Shown: positions 40,401 through 52,400 of the stretch, in pieces
How the letters are laid out: each line of letters opens with the position of its first letter
How positions within the stretch are numbered: the first letter of the stretch is position 1
DNA from: Histidinibacterium lentulum
GTDB lineage: Bacteria > Pseudomonadota > Alphaproteobacteria > Rhodobacterales > Rhodobacteraceae
Length of the DNA: 64,000 bases
Direction: 5' to 3'
NCBI RefSeq assembly: GCF_003789055.1
Contig: NZ_ML119086.1
Span: 124,001 to 188,000 of the forward strand
Program-made: the position numbers and the translations under genes
Notes under the pieces: generated by a model
The model's input: only the letters and a program-made list of their open reading frames with translations
Told to the model about the DNA's origin: nothing
Database searches by the model: none

Positions 40401-43400
40401 CCGAGGCCGAAGACATAGGTGTCGTCGCCCGCGCCGCCCTCGAGCAGGTCCACGCCGGGGCCGCCTTCCAGCACGTCGTCGCCGCCCTTGCCGATCAGGC
40501 GGTCGTCGCCGGCGCCGCCAAGGAGGGTCTCGCCCGCCTCCGAGCCGTGGATCACGTCGTCGCCCGCCGTCTCCTGGAGCGCCATGGCGACCAGCATCGG
40601 CCCGGTCCAGACCGTCCCGTCGTCGAAGGTCACCGTAACCCCGAGCGCCGGCTCCGGCGCGCGGCCGGTGTCGATGCGGTCGCCCGTGGCGGTGTTCTCC
40701 AGCACCACCGTGGGCCCGCCCGTCACCACGCGGATGTCGGCTGGGTCGACGCCCGCGGTGAAGAGCACGGCGATGGCGCCCTCGGCATCTTCGATCCGGT
40801 CCTGCCCGTGACCGGGGGCGAAGACATAGCTGTCGTCGCCCGGGCCGCCGCGCAGCAGGTCGTCGCCCGGACCGCCCGTCAGCGTGTCGTCGCCGTCGCT
40901 GCCCGTGAGCGTGTCGTTGCCGCCCTGCCCCTCCAGCGTGCTGCCGTCGAGGATGCGCAGGTCGTCGTCGCCCGGCGTGCCCGTCATCGCCCGGTCCAGC
41001 AGACCCGCCCAGTCCCAGGTGCTGCCATCGGAGAAGGCCACGGTCTCGATCCGCGTCAGCGGCGGCACCGCCGCCGCCCCCACGAGCAGGATCCGCGTGG
41101 TCCCGCCGATCACCCGCAGCTCCAGATCGTCGCCCGAGATCCGTACAGAGACGGCGCCCGGCGTCACCGTGGCGTCGAACTCGATGCGGTCGTCGCCGCC
41201 CGCGTCGGTCAGCCGGTCGCGCCCGTCATGGGCGCCGAAGAGGTAGATGTCGTTCTGCGTCCCGCCGAACAGGAGGTCGTCGCCCTTGCCGCCCCGGAAG
41301 ATGTCGTTGCCCGGGAACTCGGCGTCTGGGCCGCCGCCGATCAGCGTGTCGTTGCCGCTGCCGCCGTCAAGGATGTCGTTCCCCGCGCCGCCCACGAGCA
41401 GGTCGTGCCCCGCCTCTCCCGCCAGCCGGTCGTCGCCGAACCCGCCATAGAGGCTGTCCCCGTCCGCCCCGCCGGCGAGCGCGTCGTCGCCGCCGAAGCC
41501 GAGGAGCGTATCCGCGCCGCCATTGCCGAAGATCGTGTCGCCCAGTGGCCCGCCGCCCAGCTGTTCGGCGGTCTCGTCCCCTCGGATCGCGGACGTGTCG
41601 CGCACCGGATCGACGCCGCCGAAATTGGCCGCCGTGAGATCGCCCGCATCCACCCCCAGAAGGCGTAGCACCGAGAGAGTGCTGCCGTCGTTCTGTGTCA
41701 GCCGGATCGTGGTGTCGGCGCCGTCCTGAACCAGCTGCAGCCGTCCCGAGGCAAAGGGATCCGGCGTGCTCGCCGCCAGCCGCAGGATGTCGCCCCCGTC
41801 GCCGGGGGTGAAGTCGGTGATGACATCCTCCGCGGTATCGGCGGGCACGTCGAAAACCGGCAGATAACGGAAGATGTCGCGCCCGGCGCCGCCCGTGAAG
41901 ACATCCACATGGGCATCGCTCGCAAGGCCGCCCAGGATGTCGTCGCCGTCTCCGCCGAAGAGCGTGTCGGCCCCGTCGCCGCCCTCGAGATAGTCGCCGA
42001 GAGCGCCGCCGGTCAGCGTGTCGTCGCCATCCGTCCCGTAGAGCGCCACGCCGGCGATGCCGAGATCCGGCTGCACCAGCGCCGCCACCTCGTCGAAGCT
42101 CAGCACCACGAGCGAGTCGGCGATCTCCAGTGTCTCGATGCGGCCTGTCCCGGCGGAGGCGAAGGCGTCGCGCAGCACGATGCGGTCGCTGCTGCCGGTG
42201 AAGCGGATCGTCAGGTCGAGACCGTCCGGCCCGGTGCGCGAGAACCTCAGGTCGGCCTGGTCGACGCCCGAGATCCGCAGCGTATCCGGGGCGCCCGCGT
42301 CGCCGTCCTCGATCGTCAGCACCCCGTCGCCGGCGGTGAAGAGATAGAGGTCGCTGCCCGCGCCGCCGCGGGCGATGTCGTCGCCGGGCCCGCCCGCGAG
42401 CGTGTCGTCGCCCGGGCCGCCCTCGAGGATGTCGTTCCCCTCTCCGCCCAGCAGAAGGTCGTCTCCGCCGGCGCCCGCGAGGCTGTCGTCGCCCGCGCCG
42501 CCCTCCAGCGTGTCCGCCCCGGCGGTCCCGGTGAAGCTGTCGTCGCCGTCGGTGCCCAGCGTGGCGCGGCGCTGCAATTCGGCCGTATCCCACTGGGTCC
42601 CGTCGGCGAAGGTAAGCGCCTCGATGACCGTGGTGCCCGCGATCAGCACCCTGTCCTCGGTGCCGGCCACGCGCAGCAGCAGCCCCGCCGAGGTCTGGCT
42701 GACCGTGATCGCGGCGGGGTCGATGCCCGTCCCGAAGACGATCTCGTCAAGCCCGCTCGGGTCCTCGATCCGGACCTGCCCGTCGCCGAGGTCGAAGAGG
42801 TAGGTGTCGTCCCCCGCCCCGCCCGCGAGCAGATCACCGCCGCCGCCGCCCGACAGAGTGTCGTTGCCCGCCCCGCCATAAAGGCTGTCGGACCCCGGAC
42901 CTCCCTCCAGCACGTCGTCGCCGTCGCCGCCGAAAAGCGTGTCGTCGCCGCTTCCGCCCTGAAGGCTGTCGTCCCCGGAGTCGCCGTGGATCAGGTCCGC
43001 GCCGTCGGTCGGGACCTGCGACAGGGCCACGAGCTCGGCATGGGTGAGAACCTCGCCGCCGTCGAAGCGCACCTCCTCGATAGCACGCAAGGGGGTGTTG
43101 AGCGCCCCCGAGAGCGTGATCCGGTCCTCGCTGTCGCGCAGCCGGAGCACGAGGTCGGCACCGCCGCCACCCTGCTGCACCCGCAGGTCGTCCGGCACGA
43201 TTCCGGGGCCCAGTTCGAGCACGTCAAAGCCGCCGGTGTCGAGGATGGTGTCCTGCCCGTCGCCCCGGAAGAACCGGTAGACGTCGTCGCCCGCCCCGCC
43301 CTCGAGCCGGTCGTCGCCACGGCCGCCCTCCAGCGTGTCGGCCCCGTCTCCGCCCGACAGCGTGTCGTTGCCGCGTCCGCCCTGCAGCAGATCGTCGCCG

Positions 43401-46400
43401 TCGCCACCGCCGAGGCTGTCGTCGCCGGCGGTCCCGGTCAGGGTGTCGTCGCCTGCGGTGCCGGACAGGGCGAGCCCTCCCCCCGCGGCCGGCGTGGCCG
43501 CGCGCGCGACAAGCTGGTCGTGATCCCAGGTTATGCCGTCGGCGAAGCGCAGCTCCTCGATCCGGCGCGATGTGCCGGACAGGACACCGGTCAGGATCAG
43601 CCGGTCCTCGCCTCCGGCAATCCGCAGGATCAGGTCGCTGCCGGACGTCGTGACCGTCAGGTCCTCCGGCGCGATGCCCGGGGCGAAGGAGATCGCATCG
43701 GTCCCGCCGCTGTCGGTGATCCGCGCCGTGCCATCTCCCCGGCCGAAGCGGTAGAGGTCGTCCCCGAGGCCGCCGTCGAGGAGGTCGTCGCCCGCCCCGC
43801 CGGACAGCGTGTCGTTGCCCGCGCCGCCGAAGAGCGTGTCGGACCCCGCGCCTCCGATCAGGCTGTCGTCGCCGTCGCGGCCCTCGATCGTGTCGTCTCC
43901 GCCGGCGCCGTCGATCGTGTCCGGCCCCAGCGTGCCGACGAGACGCTGCGCCAGCTCCGTGCCGAAGGTGGCCAGCGCCGAGGTCCCCTCCGCAGTCCAG
44001 ACCGTGCCGTCGGCAAAGGCGATCTCCTCGATCACCCGCGCCGGGTCGCCATGGGCGCCGAGGATCTCGACCCGGTCCCCGGTGCCGCGGATCTGCAGGA
44101 TCAGGTCGGTACCGTCGCGCTGGGTCACGATCACGTCGCCGGGCGCGATGCCTGCCGCGAATTCGAGCCGGTCGATCCCGCCCGCGTCGTCGATCCGCGT
44201 CAGCCCGTCGCCGGGGCTCACGAGGTAGAGATCGTTCCCGTCGCCGCCGATCAGCGTGTCGCTGCCCGCCCCGCCCGACAGCGTGTCGTCGCCCGGCCCG
44301 CCCACGAGAAGGTCGCGCCCCGCGCCGCCGAACAGCGTGTCATTGCCGCCGCGCCCCTCGAGCACGTCATCGAACGCCGTGCCGATCAGCTCGTCGTCCG
44401 TGACCGTTCCTTCGCTGCCGCCGCCTTCCCCGGACGGACCGCCGTCGTCGCCGTCGAGGGGTCCACCCTCGCCGAACTCGCCACCTTCGTCGAACTCACC
44501 GCCCTCGTCGAACTCGCCAGAGCCTTCATCGGACCCGGCATCACCTCCATCGCCGATCAGCACCACACCCGATGGGCCGGGCCAGGGCAGCGCGGCTGCA
44601 ATCAGATCGGCATGGCTCCAGTCGGTCTCGTTCTCGGCAAAACGGACCGTCTCGATCCGGTTTCCACCGCCGGCCACCGTGCCGACGAGGCGCAGCGTGT
44701 CGCCGGTCGAGGACAGGACCAGCACAAGGTCGTCACCATCGACGAAGACCTCGACATCGCCGGGCAGAATCCCACCTTCGAACAGCACGAGATCCGCATC
44801 CGAGAAGGAGCCGCCGTCCTCGATCCTGTCGTGACCGAAACCTGGCGCGAAGACATAGGTGTCGTTTCCGAACCCGCCCGACAGGAGGTCGTCCCCCGCG
44901 CCGCCTTCGAGGACATCGTTGCCGCTGCCGCCGTATAGGCTGTCGTTCCCCGCGCCGCCTTCGAGGACATCGTTGCCGCTGCCGCCGTAAAGCCGGTCGA
45001 AGCCCTCCCCGCCGCGCAGGGTGTCGTTGCCGCTCTGCCCCGAGATGCTGTCGTCCCCGGCGCCTCCGTCGATCAGGTCGGTGCCGTTGGTCCCGATCAG
45101 CTCGTCGTCGCCGCCGCGCCCCTCGATGAGCCGCGCCAGAAGGTCCTCGTGGCTCAGGATCGTGCCATCGGCGAAGACGACCGTCTCGATCCGGTCGGCG
45201 GTTCCGACGAGGGTATCCTTCAGCACCAGCCGTTCGTCCCGGCCGGCGAAGGTCAGGATCAGGTCGCCCCCGTCCGCCCGGACCCGGAGCGTGGCGGGGT
45301 CGAAGCCTGCACCGAAGACGATCCGGTCATCCGGCGAAAAGTTGCTGGACAGACCGCGGTCGTGGACGATGTCCTGCCCGAAGCCGGACGCGAAGATGTA
45401 AGTGTCGCTGCCCAGACCGCCCTGCAGGTAATCGTTGCCGGGTCCCCCGATCAGCGTGTCCGCGCCGTCGCCGCCGAACAGGCTGTCGGCCCCGCCGCCG
45501 CCCTCCAGCAGGTCCGCGTCGAAACCGCCCTCGATCACCTGGTCGGCATCGGTCGGCACGAGGGCGCGCACTATCAGGTCGGCATGGGACAACTCCGTGC
45601 CGTCGTCGAAGCGCACGGTCTCGATCCGGTCCGAGCTGCTGGCGATGGTTCCCCTGAGCACCAGCCGGTCATCCCGGCCGACGAAGGTCAGGATCAGGTC
45701 GCCGCCCTCGGCGCGGACCTGCAGGTCCTCCAGCAACAGGCCGGGGCCGAAGACCACCACGTCCTCGGGCGAGAGACCGGAGTTGAGGCCCTGGTCATGG
45801 ACCGTGTCCTGACCGAAGCCCGCCTCGAAGACATAGGTATCGCTGCCGACCCCGCCGCGCAGGTAGTTGTTGCCCGTCCCGCCGATCAGCGTGTCGGCGG
45901 CATTGCCCCCGAACAGGCTGTCGTTGCCGCCGCCGCCCTGGAGCAGCGTGGCGTCGAACCCGCCGGTGATGACCTGATCGGCATCGGTGGGCGCGGTGGC
46001 GATGGCAAAGAGCTCGGCATGGCTCAGGCTGCCGCCATCGACGAAACTGACCGTCTCGATCCGGTTCCCGGCAATGGTGACCGTGCCCTGCAGCACCAGC
46101 CGCTCGTCGCGCCCGGCGAAGCTCAGGATCAGGTCAGCGCCATCGGCCTCGACCCGCAGGCTCGCGATGTCGAAGCCCGCGCCGAAGATGACCTCGTCAT
46201 TCGGCGAAAAGGCGGAGTTGATCCCGTTGTCGCTGATGACATCCTGCCCGAAGCCCGCCTCGAAGAGGTAGGTGTCGCTGCTCTGCCCGCCGCTCAGGAA
46301 ATCATTGCCCGTCCCGCCGATCAGCGTGTCTTCGGAGGCGCCGCCGAACAGGCTGTCGTTGCCGCCGCCGCCCTCGAGCAGCGTGGCGTCGAATCCGCCG

Positions 46401-49400
46401 ATGATGACCTGGTCGGCATCGGTCGGCGCGGTGGCGATGGCGAAGAGCTCGGCATGGCTCAGGCTGCCGCCGTCCGCGAAGCTGACCGTCTCGATCCGGT
46501 TCCCGGCAATGGTCACCGTGCCCTGCAGCACCAGCCGCTCGTCGCGCCCGGCGAAGCTCAGGATCAGGTCAGCGCCATCGGCCTCGACCCGCAGGCTCGC
46601 GATGTCGAAGCCCGCGCCGAAGATGACCTCGTCATTCGGCGAAAAGGCGGAGTTGATCCCGTTGTCGCTGATGACATGCCGTCCGAAGCCGGCCTCGAAG
46701 AGATAGGTGTCGCTGTCGGTCCCCCCGCGCAGCAGGTCGGCGCCGCGCCCGCCGACGATCGTGTCGTCGCCGTTGCCGCCGTTGATCGTGTCGTCGCCCC
46801 AGCCGCCCTCGAGGCTGTCGGCGCCGCTCGTGCCCTCGATGGTCTGCGGTGCGGCGCTCTCCCAGGGCGCGCCGCTGAAATTGCCGCCCGTCAGCGCGGT
46901 GACGTCCACGCCCGTCAGCCGGACCAGGAGCCGCGCGTCGTCGAGGCTGCGCACGCCCGCGTCGGCGAAATGGATGTAGGTATCCGCCCCCTGCTGGCGC
47001 GCCACCACCTCTCCGGCGAGGCCCGCCGCCAGCCGGATGTCGAGCCGGTCGCCCAGATCCCCGGTCTCGAAGCCCGCGATGGTGATCAGCCCCGCGCCGT
47101 CGTCGATCTCGGGAACGAAGACCTCGAAGACGTCGACCACGCCCGGAGTCGCGGTCAGGTTGCGCGGCAGGTCGGGCCGCGCCGACGCGTCCGGACCGGA
47201 ACTGCCGCCCGGGTCCCCGGGATCGCCGCCATGGGCCAGTGCGAACACCGCATCGCCGAAGGGGTCGGTATCGGGAACGCTGGGGAAGAGCAGCCGCTGC
47301 GCCTCCGCCTCGGTCACCTCCAGCGCCGCGACCTGCGCCGCGCTCAGGACCGTGTCGTCGTCGAAGCGGAAGACCTCGACCGGGGTCCGGCTCTGGGTGA
47401 ACTGGTTACGGACCGTGAGGACATCCTCGTGGGCCACGAAGCGCAACACGAGGTTGCCGCCCTCGCGCACAACCACCATGTCCGCGGCGTTCAGGCCCGG
47501 CCCGAAGAGGACCGTATCGTCGGAGAAGGACCAGGGACCCGCCTCCACGATCTCGTCCCGCCCGGACCCCACGCCGAACCGGTAGGTGCTGTTACCCTGC
47601 CCTCCGGCGAGGATGTCGTCGCCCGGACCGCCGTCGAGCACCGCGTCGATATCGAACCGCGTGCCGAGGTCGAGCCGTTCGTCGCCCGCACCGCCGGTCA
47701 GCGCGCGCGACAGGATTTCCGTAAGGTCCCAGACCTCGCCGTTGGCGAACTCGAACCGCTCGATGGTCGAATTGAGGCCAAGCCCCTCGAACATGCCGCG
47801 GATCGTGATGCGGTCCTCGCCGCCCGCGATGCCGATCACGAGGTCGGACGGCCCCACCGACAGGAACCGGATGTCGGAGGGGGCGATGCCCGCCTCGAAC
47901 CGGATGCGGTCGATGGCGCCGGCGTCGACCCGCTCGATGTCCTCGATGATGTCCTGGCCGTCGCCGCGGCCGAAGACATAGGTATCGCCGCCGCTGTGAC
48001 CCCGCAGAAGGTCGTTGCCGCGCCCGCCGTCGAGCACATCCGCCCCGCGCCCGGCCTCCAGCGTGTCGTTGCCGTCGAGACCGAAGAGCGCGACAGCAGG
48101 TTCCGCACCCACGGCCGGGGCACCGGACGGCACGATGATCGCGTCGTCGCCGTCGGTGGGCGGGATCGAGAGCGCGATCTCTGCAAGGGTGCGCACCGTC
48201 CCGTCGCGGAACTCCAGCCGCCCCACGAGGGCGTCGGGATCGCCCGGCGGATCGACCAGCGTCAGCCGGTCGTCGCCGCCCGCGATCATCAGGATGATGT
48301 TGCCCTCTGCGTCGCGCTTCGCCGTCACGTCGCCCGGCGCGATGCCGGGGCCGAAGCGGATCACCGCGAGCCCGTCGACCGACCCTTCCGCCCGGATGCG
48401 CTCCTGCCCGTCGCCACGGTTGAACTCGATCACGTCGGCGCCGAGGCCGTCGATGATCACGTCGTCGCCCCGGCCCGGGCGGAACACCTCCGCCCCGGGG
48501 GTGCCGCGCAGCACGTCCGCACCCGGCGTGCCCACGGCGTTGACGAGATCGAGCAGCATGTCGCGGGTCCAGACCGTGCCGTCGCCGAAGACCACCTCCT
48601 CGATCGCGGCGTCGCGGATCACGATGGAATCGTCGCTCAGCTCGAAGGTCAGCAGCAGGTCGTCGCGTCCCGCGGCCAGCCGCTCCACCCGGACGTCCGC
48701 CGGGATGTAACCCGTGAGTTGCAGCCGGTCCCGCCCGGCCGTGTCCTCGATCACGTCCTGCCCGTCACCGCGCCTGAAGAGGTAGAGGTCGTCGCCCCGC
48801 CCTCCGCGCATGACATCGTCCCCGCGTCCGCCTTCGAGCGTGTCGGCGCGGTCGCTGCCGCGCAGCACGTCGTCGCGATCGGTGGACTGTCCCCGGATCG
48901 CGGCCTGGACCAGGTCTCCCCCCGTCCAGGTCGTCCCGTCGGCGAAGGCGATACTGGGCACGGCCCCCTGGCCCAGCGCCCCGGCGATGACCACGTCGAG
49001 GAAGCCGTCCAGCGTGACCAGCAGGAGGTCGCCGCTCTTGCCGTCCGCATTGCGGACGGCGACCTGCAGCGGGCCGATGTTGTCGAGCTCGATCCGGGCC
49101 GAGGTGGCGCCCGGCGCCATCTCGATACGGTTGATGCCGTCGCCCCGCCCGAGCCGCACGACACCGCCATCGTCGAGGATCACGAGGTCGTTGCCCGGTC
49201 CCGGCTCCAGTCGGACGCCCGGCGCCACATCGGCCGAGCGCAGGATGTCCTGCGACCCGTTCGGCGCGGCTTCGAGCAGCTGCTCCCGCACCTCCTCGAT
49301 GGTCAGCGTCTCGCCGTCAGCAAAGACGAAGGTCTCGACCGGCGTCTGGCTGTAGCCGCCGAGGATCGCCACCCGCTCGTCCGTGGGCTGCAGGCGGATC

Positions 49401-52400
49401 AGGAGGTCGTCGCCGATCCGTTCGAAGCTGACCCGGTCGCGGGTGATCTCGGCGCCGAAGACCAGCCGGTCGACGCCGGCAGTGTCCCGGATCGCGGCGC
49501 TGTCGTCGCCGTAGCCGAAGAGATAGGTGTCGTTGCCCGCCCCGCCCTCGAGAAGGTCGGCCCCCGCGCCGCCCGACAGGGTGTCGTCGCGGCTGTCGAG
49601 GCCCACGAGGCGCTCGTCAGCGTCGGTGCCCGTCAGCATCCGGTCGATGATTTCCTCGATCGTCAGCACCGAGCCGTCGCCGAAGCGGAACTCTTCCACC
49701 CGCGTGGTACCGAGCCCGCCCGCGATGGTCAGCACGTCCGAACCGTTGCCGAGGTCGATGACCAGATCGTCCCCGTCGCGGCTGATGCGCAGCGCGTCGC
49801 GCGTGACCGTGGCGCCGAACTGCACCACGTCGATCACGCCGGGCGCGTCGGGCCGCTCGATGATCGTGTCGAAGTCGTACCCCGCGCCGAAGGCGTAGAC
49901 GTCGCCCGCCGATCCGCCGATCAGCGTGTCGTCGCCCTCGCGGCCGTCGAGGACGTTGGGCGCGGTCGGATTGCCCTGGATGACGTTGTCGCCCCGGTTG
50001 CCACCCACGATGTCGAGCAGCTCCTCCACGTCCGAGATCAGCAGGAACGAGCCGTCGAAGAACTCGAACCGCTCCACCCCGTTGTCGAGGTCGAGGAACT
50101 GGTCGCGGATACGCAGGCTGTCGTCCGGCCGCCCCGCGATGGTGATGACGAGGTCGTTGCCGTCCTGGGCAAAGATCACGTCGCTGCGGGCGATGCCGCC
50201 GCCGAAGCGCACGATGTCGTCCACCGGCACGACGGTGCCGGGCCGGTCGAACCAGGCCGCGCGGACCCGCTGATCGATGATCAGGTCGTGCCCGTAGCCC
50301 ACGTCGAAGAGATAGATGTCCCCGCCGTCTCCTCCGATCAGCGTGTCGTCCCCGCCGCGCCCGTCGAGCACTTCGGAGAAGTTCGAGCCGATGATCGTCT
50401 CGGAGGCATTGGTGCCAACGAGGTCGATGTCCTCGGGGTTGAAGTCCGTGTAGATCAGCGACCGGTCCGCGAACTGGAACACCTCGATGGCGAACTGCTG
50501 GCGGTTGTCCCGGACATACTGGTTCTCGAGGATGATGCTGTCGCCGGTGCCCCGGATCGTCAGGATCAGGTCCAGCGCGGTGCGGCTGAACTCGATGTCC
50601 TCGGCATTGAGACCCAGGAACTCGATCTTGTCGAAGCCGGCGGTGTCGAACACCGTGTCGACGCCGTAGCCGGGCGCAAAGACATAGGTGTCGTTGCCCG
50701 AGAACCCTTCGAGCCGGTCGTTGCCCGCGCCGCCGTCGATCCGGTCGTCGATGGTCTCGAAGCCCCAGATCGTGTCGTCGCCGTCGGTCCGGGCATTGTC
50801 GACGTAATGCTGAAGCAGCTTCAGGTAGGACCAGGTGGAACCGTCGCCCCACTCGATCTCCTCGATCAGGTTGATGTAACCGGCAATGAGGATCTCGAAG
50901 AGGTAGTCTGTCAGCACCACCTCGTCGTCGGTGCCCGAGATGCGCAGCCTCAGCGTGTCGCTGCTGCCGTCGCGCAGGAAGTCGAAGTCGGTCCACAGCA
51001 GGTCGTCCTTGAACCGCAGCAGATCGTCCTTCGGCCCGAAGAGCGACGAGGCGAAATCCTGGTCCAGGACCACGTCCTGGCCGTAGCCGCGCCCGAAGAT
51101 GTAGGTATCGAAACCCGAGCCGCCGCTCAGGAAGTCGTTCCCCTTCCCGCCATCGAGCGTATTGTCGTTCAGCACGCCGTAGATCGCGTCGTCGCCGTCG
51201 GTCTTGGCGTTCGCCAGCACCCGCTGCACGATGTCCGTGAAGTCGAGCGACCCGCCCTGCTCGAAGATGATCCGCTCGATCAGCTGGGGCGAGACGTAGT
51301 CCAGCCCCGCCGAGGCGCCAAGCGCCTCCCCGAAGGCCTGCAGGTTCAGCCGCACCCCCGCGAACTGGCCCACGATCTCCACGCTGTCGCCGGTGGGAAG
51401 ACCCTCCTGGTCGAGAATGGTGATCAGCAGGTTCGGGCTGTCGCCGTCCCGGGTCAGGCGGATCGTGTCCTCGGTGATGTCGCCCTGGAACAGCAGGAAG
51501 TCGATGCCCGCCTCGACCGGCCCGAAGGAGAAGCCCCCCAGATCGTCGATGATGTCCTGGCCATCGCCGCGCCGGAAGATGTAGGTATCGCCCCCGAGGC
51601 CGCCGCTGAGATAGTCGTTGCCCTTGCCGCCGAACATGATGTCGGCGTCGCCCGAGCCGAAATAGGCGTCCGCCTCGTCGAGTTCGGCGCGGACGAAATC
51701 CACAACTGCGAAGGACATGCGGAAGCGGTTCCAGACCACGCCGTCGGCGAAGATGATCTCGTCCACGCCCGTCTGCAGCTGCGTGCCGTCGAGGAGGATC
51801 ATGTTCAGCTCGCCCAGGAACTGGTCCTCGAGCCTCAGCGAACTCGCGCCGTCGTCCCAGGTCAGGATCATGTCCTGCCCGATCCGCGTGGCCGTCACCT
51901 CGTCCGAGCGCAGATGCAGGAACCGCAGCTGGTCGGTGTCGCCCAGATCGCGGTCGTAGATCACGTCATGGCCGCTGTTGCGGCCGACGAAGTAGATGTC
52001 GCTCTCGATCGCCCTTCCATCGAAGGCCTGGGCATCGGCATCATAGCTGCCGATGACTTCGGTATCGCCCTCGGTCAGGTAGAAATAGTTGAAGCCAGGG
52101 ATGCCGCGCAGCTCGGTCGCGTCGGGGCCGTGCTGGATATAGGCTCGCTCGTCGAAACCAAGCGAATTGATCAGTGCCGGAAGGTCGAGGTCGATGGGCA
52201 CGTTCTCGTAGGCCGCCAGCGCCATCTGCTGGACCGAGGCCATGTCGAGCCCGCGCGGCGACTCGAAGAAGACCTTCGGGTCGGCGGGCTTGAAATCGGG
52301 GTAGATCTGCTGCAGCAGCGCAGCCCACTCGACGATGTAGTCGAAGACCGCGTCATCCGCGTTGCTGGCGGGCGCCGCCTCGAAGATCGCCTCGAACATC

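Noticed and set aside
33752..41668. Plus-strand open frame of about 2,640 codons antisense to the giant gene
   Set aside because: It arises from the GC-rich, Gly/Asp-biased RTX and cadherin-like codons of the minus-strand gene. Its product is a Val/Ala/Asp/Arg/His-rich mirror of the repeats, with no family features.
41909..44938. Plus-strand frame of about 1,010 codons within the giant gene
   Set aside because: Antisense shadow of RTX modules; same compositional artefact.
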